Assembly (NCBI GenBank): GCA_034440575.1
Contig: JAOTOL010001660.1
Span: 248,001-312,000 of the forward strand
DNA length: 64,000 bases
DNA from: Imbricaverruca yamaguchii
Taxonomy: Eukaryota; Arthropoda; Thecostraca; Neoverrucidae
Direction of reading: 5' to 3'
Each line of letters begins with the position of its first letter. Within the stretch, counting starts at the first letter, position 1. Positions 1 through 11,917 of this stretch are shown piece after piece. The notes below the pieces were generated by a model, which made no database searches, had not been told where the DNA came from, and was given only the letters and a program-made list of their open reading frames with translations. Made by a program: the position numbers and the translations under genes.

Positions 1-714
1 GAAGGGAACACAGGCTAAAATACCCGGATCCACCATAAATTCTGAACAGGGCATGCTAATTTTCGACATTGCTAGTCATTTAATTAGTGAGTACTGTCCC
101 CTGGAAGACATACGAAACTAGTTTTTTAATTAGAAGTTTTCTGTGGAAGAAGTGTCACATTTAAGATATGGCATTAGTTGTGCCGCTCAAAAATGAAGGA
201 TGCTAAGTTGTATTGCGTTGGAAGGAATGTCGCATAGAAGTTGGGTTCAGGATTGTTGCCCTCAGCAGTTTTACATCGACGGTTATTTCTTGCTACTCCC
301 AAGCTATTTGTATCCTATCGTACAGACATGGCGTCCTATTAACAGTCCATGCATTCCACATTTCGCTATGTGTCATGTTAAAGTTTAAATATGTTGTTGC
401 ATGGTCGTTGTTGCTTGTTGCAGGGCCAGCGTAGTTGGTACAACAAGGGAATAGAGTTCAATCCGCGACATCTACCGGATTACATCTATTTAACTATATA
501 TGTTGAACTCTATTTAAACAATATAATCCGCGACATCTACCGGCAGTAAGCATAGATCGTAGTAGTAGTTTGATGCCGCTAAAGGTGGCGGGAACAGCCC
601 GCTGAGTTGCACGCCGCGCCCCAAGGCACGGGCTGAGCGGTCACCACCTAGCGTCTCGTAGCAAAGCTAATAAATATTGCCCTCACGGGAATATACTATT
701 AAAATATCTGCACC
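1..714. other. No gene recognised
   Basis: A short duplication of atccgcgacatctaccgg is at about 461-478 and 526-543. Nothing else was identified. Confidence 0.6.
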
Positions 715-943
715 CGTGAAAGCGTGACGACTGGTTGAACTTTTTTGGAGGTGACCTCACTTGACCTTGACTAACTCGTTGACCTAGGTGATCTGACTTC
801 AAAATTTTGAAACAGCATGTCAAATTGATGTGGGAAAAGGTATGCCAAATTTTGGCGCGCTGCCGTGCGCTGTTCGTTCACTATCCGCGAAAAACCTGAG
901 GGGACGGTTGAAGGCCCTCCCCCTCCGAGACGGAACGGGTTAA
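715..943 (-). mobile_element. TTAA element family B, terminal fragment
   Basis: gaaagcgtgacgactggttg through tatccgcgaaaaacc to cggaacgggttaa is the reverse complement of the left 230 bp of the element at 3633. The rest is missing. Confidence 0.75.
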
Positions 944-1796
944 CCTTTGCTACCCCTCGTCTAAAGCATTACGTCTTGGCAGGCAGCAGTGGGAAGCACT
1001 CTGTATGCATGTGCGCTCATTACTAAAACCCGAAACTGCTGATATCATACGGGCTATCCTGTGAGTGGCTTTGTGTCACATCCATGACAAGGACGTTTGT
1101 GACGGTATCGGGGGGGGGGGGCACAACCAAGCGTGCGGCGGCTCAAGAGAGCCTCAAGTGCCTGTTTAATATCCAGATGGTGACAGCGGAAGACATGTTT
1201 TAGCATATGTCGTACATGGAAGGCAGCTGCATCAACTTCACATTTGTATAAATGCAGGAGGCAGTGCACGCCACGACCCACCTTACCGAGCGCTTCTCGA
1301 AAGCCATCATGGTGGTGGAAAGAGAGGGTTACCTTAAGTTCGCACTAGTGACCACAGCACTGTAATAGCTCATGAACTGCCTACCGATGCGGGGCGTGTG
1401 ATAATGGTAGTTGGTTGAAGTGAAACGCGTTAGTGTGTGCGCTGATACAGATTGTAGCTATTAATATTATCGCAGTGACAGATCATCAGTCTGAACCGGA
1501 ATTCTGACAAGGTCTCGGAGGATCTGCATATCTGTAGATCATTGCATTGCATTGCATAATATTAATGTACTGTAACACATTATTGTATTGCATTGCATGG
1601 CATAATTAGGTTGCTTTATTGTACCACACCGATGTAGGCGGCTCGTGATCCAATGCGATTCATCTCAGGCTGAACATGTGTCAATGGTTGCGTCCGCGCC
1701 AATTTTGTTGTCAAACAGTTCAAGACGAATGCGATTAATCAGTCAATGAGGTTCGTCTTGTCACTTCCAGAATGTGGGGTTTGAAACGCCAGAAGT
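944..1796. other. No gene recognised
   Basis: A degenerate ttgcattgcat repeat is at about 1540-1605. No supported coding sequence. Confidence 0.6.
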
Positions 1797-3085
1797 TTGA
1801 TATTCGCCACAGACAACTTCGCCACAGACCAATTTGATCAGGGAAATCAGGTTGATGTAGCATATCTTGACTTTAGTAAGGCCTTTGACAATGTACCCCA
1901 TAAACGGTTAATGATACAGCTTCAGTCCAGTGGTATTACAGGTAGCATCTTAAAATGGATAGAGTTGTGGCTTTCAGATAGACAGCAAAGAGTGATGCTA
2001 AATGGTACAAAGTCATCGTGGCAAAATATTCTTAGTGGAGTCCTCCAGGGGTCAGTACTGGGGCCACTACTTGTTCATTATATTTGTAAATAACATTGAA
2101 AGTAGCCTAAGCAGTAAAGTTTTGAAATTTTCGGATGATTTGAAGGTTTTTAGGGCAATAACAGGTGAAAATGAGCATATCTCGCTGCAAAAAGACTTAG
2201 ACGAACTTGTGAAGTGGTCCGAAGAATCGCAAATGAAATATACTTTTAATAAGTGCAAAATCGTGCATGTAGGTAAGCAGCATATGGAGCCCCCACACTT
2301 CATGGGTGGCCAAGTGCTATCAGTGACTCAACAGGAGAAGGATTTAGGTGTTATTCTAAACACAAAATTGGGGGCATCAGAACAGACCAAGAAAGCCAGG
2401 AAGAAGGCACTGAGAATGCTCGGGGCAATAAATAGGAATGTATCATACAGAAGTGAGGAAGTCATCAGGAAGCTTTACCGTGCATATGTCAGGCCACATT
2501 TGGAATACTGTATCCAAGCTTGGTCTCCTAGCTATGAAAAATATTGTTGGCTTTTAGAGAGAGAGAGAGTACAAAAGAGGGCTACAAAAATGGTTAATGG
2601 CATAAGCAACCTGGCATATGAGGAAAGATTGAAAAAAAATTAATATGTTCCACTTAGATATAGAAGGCTGAGAGGAGATCTCATCGAGGTCTTTAAATTT
2701 GTCCATGGTCTGGAGAGGGGATCTCCTGGGGAAATGTTTCAATTGAACAGAAATGATGCAATTAGAGGTCATAAATTCAAAATTAAAGTCAACCACAGCA
2801 GAACAAGGTTAAGGCAGACTTTCTTCACCAACAGGGTAGTAGAACACTGGAACCAACTGCCAGAAAACATTGTCAGTAGCAGCACATTGAACATCATTAA
2901 AAAGAGCATAGACAATCATCATAAGAATAGAGGGCTTGCTTTTCAGTATTTCAGGGATGCCTATTGACAGATTTGGTGGACAACTGGTTCAGTGTACAGA
3001 GTGCAACCAAGAAGGGACTTTGTGGCTCATAGTTGCACTAATTTTGTATGTCTTTATGTCTTTTATGTCTTTATCTAGATATAGA
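1797..3085 (+). mobile_element. CR1-like LINE relic: RT core to 3' end, 5'-truncated and frameshifted
   Basis: The reading begins inside the reverse transcriptase with the motif-A region VDVAYLDFSKAFDNVPHKRL, followed by LQGSVLGPLL. The reading frame then shifts near 2070 and continues through motif C (FSDDLKVF instead of FADD). The C-terminal stretch includes EKDLGVILNTKL, VRPHLEYCIQAWSP and ERVQKRATKMV. A second break in an A-run near 2635 moves the reading to NRVVEHWNQLP and a stop at 2967. These are CR1/L2-group signatures by memory. About 100 bp of 3' UTR follow, ending in short atgtcttt-type repeats. The endonuclease and ORF1 are absent. The element is dead. Confidence 0.85.
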
Positions 3086-3632
3086 GTGTAAGATGGTCCA
3101 TTCATCTATTTGATTTGTCGTGGAATGGGCCACCTACCACAATTCGGAGACATTTTTCCCATTTTTAACCCTTGACCTCACAACGCGTTAGAACACTTGT
3201 GCAACCGAACACTCAAGATCAGTTGACTAGATAAAGTAACCAAGCATTATCATCCCGTCACGTGCCACGAACATCAAGAGGCTTGTATTTCAGTAGAATG
3301 ATGTTCTAAGGAAATATTTAAAGAGGCTGCGATAAACTGGCGCAAAAACAAGCATGCATGCCTAACTTTGAACGGACGTATATATTTTTTTAGAGGCAAA
3401 GCCTATTTTGTATTTAAAAAGATATGATGTCGAACTTCATTTCCGCACTTTCTCAAATCGCATTGTGACTGTCCCGATGGTTAAAGCAGGTCACGTGACC
3501 ATTGGTCACGATGTCGCGATTTCAAATGGCCCTGAAACGAAAATACCGAAGTGGTCAAAAGATGCAGTGGATTATCATGATTTCACCAATAATGCGAATA
3601 CTTCTGCACAATTCGCATTGTTCTTCATTGCA
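3086..3632. other. No gene recognised
   Basis: Lies between the CR1-like relic and the TTAA element. An 88-codon open frame (3408-3674) runs into the element and is not credible. Confidence 0.6.
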
Positions 3633-4434
3633 TTAACCCGTCCCGTCTCGGAGGTCTTCAACCGCCTCACTTAGGTTTTTTCGCGGATAGCGGACGAACG
3701 GCGCGCGGCAGCGCACCCAAATTTGGTATACCTTTTCCCACAACAATTTGGCATGCTGGTTTAAAAGTTTTAGATCTGGTCATCTAGGGTCAATGAGTTA
3801 GTCAAGGTCAAGTGAGGTCACCTCCAAAAACGTTCAACCAGTCGTCACGCTTTAACTAATACAGATATTTCAATGAAACTTTCAGCGTTTGCTTATCTTT
3901 ACGGATGCAACAAAACGTACGAGCGGAATGTTTTCCCATTTTTTACTGCATATAAATGTTGCGTATTTGCGAACTTGCAGTTCAAATACGGGATTCTGGA
4001 TAAAGTAAGCATTTTTTATTAGGGAAAGTTGACTTCCAACAATGTTTCTCGGTCTGCTCTACCCATTGGAAAAGCAAAATTCAATGCAATTTGAAAACTC
4101 AAAATGTTTAAATTTCCCAAAAATAAAATTTGTATTTTTGGGGGGCCAAAACAAATTATAGCCCTGGTCGATTTCACTGTCCTTTTCTCATTCTAAATAC
4201 ATTTTTTTATTTTATATATCCCAAAATGAGCTCCCAGAGTCAAAAACATGATGTAAGTAGTGAAAACGTCACTTTTGGAGGAAATTATTTTGGAGGGTGG
4301 ACCCGGACCTTACTCGTCGAGGGCTTTCCGATGACATCTCTTTCGTTTTCGTGCGATGCTTAGTTTGGATTTTAGAGCGGGAATCTTCAACCGCCCCCCC
4401 GAGACGGGGTGTGAGGAAAGATGGCGCGGGTTAA
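3633..4434 (+). mobile_element. TTAA-bounded inverted-repeat element, family B, complete copy
   Basis: It begins ttaacccgtcccgtctcgg and ends in the reverse-complement style cccgagacggggtgtgagg...gcgcgggttaa, with TTAA at both edges. The terminal regions share CCGTCTCGG and caaccgcc. The interior is noncoding and AT-rich, with tgacct/aggtca motifs at 3780-3835. TTAA target use is typical of piggyBac and Kolobok transposons; the superfamily is not determined. Confidence 0.7.
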
Positions 4435-4960
4435 TGACCTCAAAAGACACTCTTGTTTGGTGAGATCTCAGATGCCCGAGGCTATAACTCCTTGATCGTC
4501 CACCTGATCTTTCTAAAAATGACCCAGCTAGATTCGCCGCAATCAGATAACCACACACAAATATTTTGATAAAAACATAAAATATTGGGCGTTGTGCCCT
4601 TGTCGTGGAATGGGCCAGCTAGTGAAGTGTTTGAAATTGATTCAGCTATGGATACACGAGTTCTTCCCTACTGTTCGGTCATAGCCAGCCTGGTTTCCAC
4701 CGGACTGGTCTGTCCGGCCGTAATTAGGCTAGCAAGAGGCAGACTTGGTCTGTCCGCCCGCGATTATACTGACACGAGACAGATTTGGGGCGATTATGAA
4801 GCGTTTAGTCGTCATCGTCTCCGCAGATTACCTCGAGCTAACAGTCGTTTAGTATCCTGCATTCATTCGGGACCGGGCCCCACACGTTCACGTCTCGCAG
4901 AGAGACATAAAATTGTCTCGCCGAGACTCGAGACTGAGTGGATGGCGAGAGTCTCACCAT

Positions 4961-5230
4961 CCACTCAGCACCGGGCACCACGAGTTCACGTCTCGCAATC
5001 CACTCAGCACCGGTCACCACGAGTTCGCGTCTCGCAATCCACTCAGCACCGGTCACCACGAGTTCACGTCTCGCAATCCACTCAGTACCGGGCACCACAA
5101 GTTCACGTCTCGCAATCCGCTCAGCACCGGGCACCACACGTTCACGTCTCGCAATCCGCTCAGCACCGGGCACCACACGTTCACGTCTCGGTATCCATTC
5201 AGCGCTGCGCACCGCAGGTTCACGCTTCCC
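4961..5230. repeat. 39-bp minisatellite, about seven units
   Basis: Units such as ccactcagcaccgggcacca followed by cgagttcacgtctcgcaat start at 4961, 5000, 5039, 5078, 5117, 5156 and 5195. The length is a multiple of three, hence the 13-residue periodic open frames. Confidence 0.95.
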
Positions 5231-5394
5231 CGACTAGCAGGAGCTTTTTTCTGAGGAGCAATGTGTGGCGAAGTCCAGGAAGAGGCCGAGCTTATCTTTG
5301 CGGCTTCAGTAGCATGCCGGCTCGCAGTAGTAAATGCGTCTGTGTCGTCAGTCGGTTAAAATTCGTTCCGCTGCCGAGTCCATGCATGCCAGCT

Positions 5395-6150
5395 GCCACT
5401 TCTCAGGTACACACGGCACCCGGCTGCCACTTCTCAGGTACCCACGGCACCCGGCTGCCACTTCTCAGGTACACACTGCACCCGGCTGCCACTTCTCATG
5501 TACACACGGCACCCGGCTGCCACTTCTCTGGCACCCACGGCACTTGGCTGCCTCTTCTCAGGTACACACTGCACCCGGCTGCCACTTCTCAGGTACACCC
5601 GGCACCCGGCTGCCTCTTCTCAGGCACCCACGGCACCCGGCTGCCACTTCTCAGGTACACACGGCACCCGGCTGCCACTTCTCAGGTACACACGGTACCC
5701 GGCTGCCACTTCTCAGGTACACACGGCACCCGGCTGCCACTTCTCAGGTACACACGGCACCCGGCTGCCACTTCTCAGGTACGCACGGCATCCGGCTGCC
5801 ACTTCTCAGGTACACACGGTACCCGGCTGCCTCTTCTCAGGTACACACGGCACGCGGCTGCCACTTCTCAGGTACACACGGCACCCGGCTGCCACTTCTC
5901 AGGTACGCACGGCATCCGGCTGCCACTTCTCAGGTACACACTGCACCCGGCTGCCACTTCTCAGGTACACACGGCGCCCGGCTGCCACTTCTCAGGTACA
6001 CACGGCACCCGGCTGCCACTTTTCAGGTACACACGGCACCCGGCTGCCACTTCTCAGGTACACACGGCACCCGGCTGCCTCTTCTCAGGTACACACGGCA
6101 CACGGCTGCTATTTCTCAGGTACACACGGCACCCGGCTGCCACCGAAGGC
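5395..6150. repeat. 31-bp minisatellite, about 24 units
   Basis: The unit is built from cacggcacccggctgccact followed by tctcaggtaca. It has no stop codon in any forward frame, so three overlapping long ORFs arise, each with a 31-residue period. Confidence 0.95.
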
Positions 6151-6179
6151 GACATGCATGGCCGCCAGAACTGGGACTT

Positions 6180-6690
6180 CACCCGTTGTTACTTCGGCGC
6201 GGGGCGATTTGACACCCGCGACTTAGCTGCTGGGCGTGGGGGGGGGGGGGGGCGGGGGTCGTGTTGCGGCGACTTGCCACCAGACGCGGCTTATTGCCCG
6301 GCCCCAGCCCGGCCCAATGGGGCACCGCTTCCAGTAAATTTCGTGCGACAGGCCGGATCGCTTTCGCGGAGCGCGTTAGGCAGCCGGCAATGGGCCGATG
6401 CGAAGCACGTGCAGCCGAGCGGCTCGGCATGGACGGCCGGCCGCCGGCAAAGCCGGCCGCGTCGGCTCTGCTCACGGACCCGTCGCCGACAATCGCGGCA
6501 CCGAGACGCAACAGGGAACGACTTCCAAGTGGCTTCGGAGGCGTGCCCGACCGGCCTGTACTCGGCCGGCAATATCCGGCGAAGGCTGGCGGGCCGGGCG
6601 TCCCTGGGAGGATGACGTCACGTCGTCGGCGGCTCTCGCTCTAGTCGAGGGAGGCAGTCGGTCGGTCGTGTCTCGCAACCAGTGATGGGA
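6180..6690. promoter_or_regulatory. CpG-rich island, candidate promoter region
   Basis: CG dinucleotides are dense after the 31-bp array and a G-run (6238-6252). A CRE-like tgacgtca occurs near 6612 and a cagtcggtcggtcgtg stretch near 6653, reminiscent of arthropod start-site sequence. It lies 24 kb upstream of exon A on the same strand. Promoter function is inferred only. Confidence 0.25.
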
Positions 6691-7439
6691 GCTGTGGAAT
6701 GTTTTTAAAAAAATCAGAATCCGGAAGTCAGTCGTCACATTGGTTCGAATAGTAGAAACGGGTTAGTACTGCATTGGAGATTATCACAGGAATGATACAA
6801 GGGGTCATGTAGTTATGCTGTTTGGGGACGGCATGGGACGTCGTCTCGAGTCTCCAGTTCCTAGAAATGGGAGTGTCTAATGCCGTGCTTCCTACTGGAT
6901 ATCTACCGTCGCCAAAGTTCCAGTTTCACGAAGGAAATTCGGTACAAAACGCATCATTTAGCTAGGTTGTAAACAAATCAATGTCCACACAATGTTGGAA
7001 CAACAGCCTGTTTCTGGGGTTTTGCCATCCATAACATTATCCTTCCAGGAACAATATAGCTAATATATCATTCAATACAGGGAATAATTGCATGATCACA
7101 TTACTTAGAACATTTTACTAGCTTCAACATTGTACCAACATTTGACCATGCCTTCATTCAGACTGGTGCCGCCAACAGTAATTGAATGAACAATTGATAC
7201 TTGCGCAATTGATATATTTATACTTGAGCAAAACTTGATTTTCCACACCATTTGCCATCAATCGAACCTCCGCCTTTATGCACAATGCTGTAGAAACGCA
7301 TCCAGTGTCAGAATGTTTGTGATAGGCATAGGCATAGGCATAGCTTGAGCTGCATTCAGAAACGTTTCGCTCAGAAGATTCCATAGGGAGAAAAATGATG
7401 CTGTGGTCTCTGGCCTCTGGCCAACTGTGGTTAACGGAT
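6691..7439. other. No gene recognised
   Basis: Anonymous sequence with a short aggcat run near 7322; the open frames are short and without motifs. Confidence 0.6.
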
Positions 7440-7735
7440 TCTTCTATCGCTCTCAGCCGATCATATTGCAGTAATTATCGGCCCAAACAGTGCCCAGCGG
7501 CAGCATGAACTGACTGGGATGTCACGGAGTCTCCTGCCGCAGCCAGCCGCTCACACTGTCGCAGTTATCGGTCGGAGCTGACCCGGAGGTCACGGAGTCT
7601 CCTGTCGCTGCCAGCCGGTCACACTGTCGCAGTTATCAGTCGGAGCTGACCCGGAGGTCACGGAGTCTACTACCGCTGCCAGTCGGTCACACTGTCGCAG
7701 TTATCGGTCGGAACTGACCGACCAACGACAGCCGG
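7440..7735. repeat. 68-bp tandem repeat, about three to four units
   Basis: gtcacggagtctcctg recurs at 7521, 7589 and 7657, followed each time by cactgtcgcagttatc. A diverged unit precedes them. Confidence 0.85.
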
Positions 7736-8097
7736 AACTGGCCGACTTCCTCCTATTCGCGTGCCTGTCGGCTTCCCAGTGTACGCGAGACGGCTTGCCC
7801 ACGAACGGCTGCAATATCGCGGGCAGCAGCCATTTCTAGGAATAGCCTCTGGATGGCACCGGTGAGAATTTCTCTGGATCGTAGGCCGTGCCATATCCTG
7901 CAAATGGCTCGACAGCTGGCGCAGGTATTTCAGGCCGGCGTGCCGGCGGCAGCTTCCACTGGCTCACAACAAAGTGCTGGCTGTGTCCAGTGACTGACTT
8001 TGAATTTATGGGAGGCCCTCTGCCCTCGCATTCGTCTCTGCTGATGTCTTGATCTCTGCATGATTTGTTTTAGATCGACTGTACCGATCACCATCTG

Positions 8098-8400
8098 CTA
8101 ATCACCACCCTGGCCCTCCGGGAAAGTATTTTCCTGAGGCGACCCTTCGACGCTCCTTAGGCACTTGCACTCTGTCCAAAACTTGCACCTGCACTTCGCA
8201 ACATCAAACAGTTGAACCAAATTCATCCCTCTCACTCGTAAATCCCGTAAATATGTAACTGGCAAGACGTATTTCCATCTTGCATTCAACACCCGCCAGT
8301 CGGATGGTTGGTATTCCTCCTTTCTCCTACACATCTCCGACCTATGTGGCAGCAAGTTTGATAGCAAACTGATGCATGCACTTCACTCTTGTTTCTCCCC
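8098..8400 (-). pseudogene. N-terminal fragment of a transposase-like gene (same family as 45620-47666)
   Basis: The minus frame reads KYVLPVTYLRDLRVRGMNLV, LFDVAKCRCKFWTECKC and EGSPQENTFPEGQGGD. LFD.A.C.C.....C.C.....P..E..FL.DQR is a variant of the LFD.A..DAL...EED..FL..QR region of the larger copy, here with metal-ligand-like cysteines. The PVHWDGKLLPD part is not present nearby, so it is an isolated fragment. Confidence 0.45.
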
Positions 8401-8734
8401 TTACTAATTAATACATATCCCCTCATTGGTGTCCTGCAGACACTGTAGATAGTTTGGTAACCGACATTTTGGCGCCTTGATAGCTCTTCTGTTTTGGGAA
8501 CGCTGTGTGGTTGTCCTAAGATTAAATATTCATCAGCTTTTCTTGTTTACATAAGATTCTTGTATTGTTGTTTCTTGTTTACATTCCATTACAACTTCAC
8601 GTATCCGAGTGGCACTGTTCACTCTGGCCGGTCTAATCCGCCGCAGCCGCCAGTGGCAGCGAGCACCAGACAGTGGGGCGGCAGTGCTCCTTCCCTCGCA
8701 CCCGCTGAGAACACGTCATCTGAGATAAGCCACA

Positions 8735-8929
8735 TGGGGCGGGGATGGCCGAGTGGTTAAGGTGTCGGGCTTAACCACTTTGGGTATGGGTATCAAAGGT
8801 CCCGGGTTCGACTCTAGCGCCATTCAGGACATTTCCCAATCCCGCGGCCCACCGGCGAAACAGTGTGGGCGGCGCCATTAGCCGTGAATGTGCATAAAGT
8901 GTGTCGTGAACCAACCAATAAACAAACAA
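8735..8929 (+). mobile_element. tRNA-derived SINE, family 1, with 13-bp target duplication
   Basis: The head contains tggccgagtggttaagg (A box, 8747-8763) and ggttcgactct (B box, 8804-8814) in the spacing of a leucine- or serine-type tRNA. The acceptor and anticodon stems do not pair well, so it is not a working tRNA. A short unrelated body follows, ending in caataaacaaacaa. The 13-mer gagataagccaca flanks it exactly, at 8722-8734 and 8930-8942. The perfect duplication suggests a fairly young insertion. Confidence 0.9.
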
Positions 8930-8942
8930 GAGATAAGCCACA

Positions 8943-9494
8943 GCCTGGTGCATGTCCGCATAGGAACGGAGGGACGGGACTAACGCATGGGACTATGTGA
9001 AGGAGTACCATCGTAGATCAGCACGATGAACTCTGAAGCTCAACGGCACCGTAGTTCAAACAACGGAATCCGGGCTAGTGTGTCATGCAATTACACGGCA
9101 TTGGAGAATCACAGAAAATGCTGCTTCTTTGCACAGATTGTACGATTAAGATGCTATAACTAGATTGAGAGCTGTTAAAGCAGCATATTAAATACCAAGT
9201 AAACAGTAAGCGGCCCTTACCGCAGCCGCCTTATAATGTAAACTCAAACGCTCATCGGAATGGCTAGTTCACCAATTTTCAGAGTGGTGGCGCCATCGTC
9301 GTCTGTACGGTAATATCCTAGTCGGCCGAAGAAGCTCCAATTTTTTCAACCGAAGTTTTTGCCACTATGGCAAAGCTCGACTGAGCACTGAGAGCACTGA
9401 GCACACTTTAGGTGTGCTCAGTGCTCTCCCCATAAAACATGTTTTGTCTTAGTTCCTCGAGGAAAAGCATCTTCACGACACACCTCTATTGGAC
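8943..9494. other. No gene recognised
   Basis: Follows the SINE target duplication. A short inverted ctgagcac / gtgctcag pair lies at about 9382-9427. Confidence 0.6.
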
Positions 9495-9950
9495 ATGGAC
9501 AGCGTCGGCTGAATCCTCTGGATCAGCGGTGGTCAGTGGACAGCGTCTGCTGTGTCCATCGGATCGGCTGTGGTCGGTGGACAGTGGATAGCGTCGGCTG
9601 AATCCTCTGGATCAGCTGTGGTCGGTGGATAGTGGACAGCATCGGCTGTGTCCACTGGATCAGCGGTGGACAGTGGACAGCGTCAGCTGTGTCCTCTGGA
9701 TCAGCTGTGGTCGGTGGACAGTGGACAGCGTCGGCTGTGTCCACTGAATCAGCGGGGGACAGTGGACAGCGTCGACTGTGTCCACTGGATTAGCTGTGGT
9801 CGGTGGACAGTGGACAGCGTCGGCTGAATCCTCTGGATCAGCGTTGGTCGGTGGACAGCGTCGGCCGAATCCTCTGGATCAGCTGTGGTCGGTGGACAGT
9901 GGATAGCGTCGGCTGTGTCCACTGGATCAGCGGTGCCCAGTGGACCATAT
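9495..9950. repeat. Irregular tandem repeat of gtggacagcgtcggctg units
   Basis: Blocks of cagcgtcggctgtgtccac and gaatcctctggatcagc alternate with gtggtcggtggacagtg. Spacing varies between roughly 40 and 75 bp. Confidence 0.9.
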
Positions 9951-10305
9951 ATTGTGACTGATGGAGAGCGACGGCATGCTATTGCATGCCGGAGCTCCGG
10001 TTTCATTTAAAGCGAATGGACATCCCGTCCGATCGAAACGTCACGAGGATTAGCCATGATACGAAATCGCCTCGATATCATCACCGCGGAAGTAGCGCTG
10101 GTCGGAGACCCGATGCTATCCAGGAGCATACCGGAAGGCGTATGAGGCCTCGACTTGGTGACGGTCACTGACCGAGGTCAGGTCACTGGGTCACTGCCAC
10201 TGGCCGCACCACTGTCACCAGCTGCACTACGGTCACTAGCTGCTCTACTGGCACCAGAAGCCCCATCTCCACCAGCAGGGCCGCTCTCGACCCCGGCTCC
10301 GTCAC

Positions 10306-10500
10306 GTCACGTGACACACAGGATGCCGCGACGGCGCGTCACGTGACACACGGGATGCCGCGACGGCGCGTCACATGACACACGGGATGCCGCGACGGCG
10401 CGTCACGTGACACACGGGATGCCGCGACGGCGCGTCACGTGACACACGGGATGCCGCGACGGCGCGTCACGTGACACACGGGATGCCGCGACGCCGGGGT
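10306..10500. repeat. 32-bp minisatellite with an E-box palindrome in each unit, six units
   Basis: Units gtcacgtgacacacgggatg plus ccgcgacggcgc start at 10306 and 10338 and recur every 32 bp. gtcacgtgac is a 10-bp palindrome with core cacgtg; one unit has cacatg instead. Confidence 0.95.
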
Positions 10501-11142
10501 CTGCGTCTCAGTAGCGACAATTCCGTCGTTTCCCCTCGTAATGCCGGCTGAGTCACAAAGCGGCGCCGACACCCCCCCCCCCCATCGTACCCCACCGTAG
10601 GACCGCCGGTCTGGCGGTCGCACCGCCTCCCGCCGCGCCCCAGCAGCTGCCGCCAGTGCCGGCGCTGTGCTGCGCGTGCACACTGAGTGACTCGCCGTGA
10701 CAGCAAGACGTGCAGCGCGGCCACATCAGAGTACCGGGGGAGGGGGTGATGTCATTAACTGTAGTTGGCACACCCGAGTCGAGATAGGCCTACCGAGAGC
10801 CAGGGGCGGATCCAGGTATTTCCGTCGAGGGGGCATGTTTCCTCGGAGGGACGCCTTCGGCGGATACTTGGTTGGTGACAGGGGTGGTGGTGCACCCGAG
10901 CATACTGCAGAAGTGCCCTTCCGTGCCAAAGGGACGCCTTTTAGCAGTTGGCCAGTTTTCCAGTTTACTCGCGGTTACTCCTTTGACTATCCTGCGTCTA
11001 CACAAGAGCTAGCAGCAGTGTTTTTGGCTGTCATATTGTGTGGTATGTGTTAGACTAAGTATTAAAAGAGGTAAAACATCACATTCAGTCAATTCACTGA
11101 GGTGCCGCCCATTTCATGGTACTGGTGCACAAGCACCACTTC
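10501..11142. other. GC-rich to anonymous stretch without a recognised gene
   Basis: CpG-rich to about 10720 with a C-run at 10570-10583, then ordinary composition up to the (TA)n tract. No coding motif. Confidence 0.6.

Positions 11143-11225
<83 letters not shown>
11143..11225. repeat. (TA)n microsatellite
   Basis: An uninterrupted ta run of about 70 bp after a short tatataaa lead. Confidence 0.98.
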
Positions 11226-11226
<1 letters not shown>

Positions 11227-11729
11227 GTGTCATTTGTACCAAGCTACATGTGTATAGAGATCAGGTACTGCTTGATAGGTGGTGCATGGTAGGTGATGCA
11301 TAAGCACAACCTCACATACATATAACTACGCATGTGTATACAAGTCAGGCACTGCTTGTCGATGACGTCAGCAGCTCGTCTGTATTTTTACCCGTGCACC
11401 TAGAGTACCAACTATTGCAACGTCCAAAATAAGCCGGCATCGGTCCGTTTGATGATGCCAGCTATGCGCAGCATGTTGGCACACACATCAGCCGTGGTCA
11501 TGGCCACCGACACCGAGACGTCCAGAATGTGGTCTGAGAGGAAGTGGATGAACCGGGACATACTTAGAATGCAATGGGTCCTAGGTGTGAGAGCGGTGGC
11601 TGCTAAAGGAGCAGCCACCTGGTTGCTGTGAGGGGTTGCTCATCTCCAGGAGCAACCCCTCACATATCTCTTCACGATGGCAACGCTCGTGACAAGGACT
11701 CCTTCCCGTTCTTTCTGCTATCGCTCTAA

Positions 11730-11917
11730 TGACCGACAAGTTTTCGGTCAGTGAAGGTTTTTGGAAGGGAGCATGATGTTCTCCAATGTCTGATGATTGA
11801 CAAGTTTTCGCTCAGTGAAGGTTATTGGTATAGAGGATGGTGTTCTCCCATTTTTGATGATTGACAAGTTTAGTAAAAGTTATTGGAAGGGAGGATGGTA
11901 TTCTCGAATGTCTGATG
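11730..11917. repeat. 64-bp tandem repeat, split by the I-group LINE
   Basis: gacaagttttcggtcagtg-like units recur at about 11735, 11799 and 11862 with gaaggttattgg and ggaggatggt. The next unit (cacaagttttcggttggtg) resumes at 15508 on the far side of the LINE. Confidence 0.85.
11904..11917. repeat. Target-site duplication, left copy
   Basis: tcgaatgtctgatg, identical to 15491-15504 on the other side of the LINE. It marks the insertion boundaries. Confidence 0.85.

Noticed and set aside
4585..6615. 676-codon open frame, plus overlapping 292- and 242-codon frames
   Set aside because: They run through 39-bp and 31-bp arrays; the 31-bp unit lacks stops in every forward frame, so openness reflects the repeat.
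8735..8820. Functional tRNA-Leu or tRNA-Ser gene
   Set aside because: A and B boxes are present, but stems do not pair and the sequence is flanked by SINE body, tail and target duplications.
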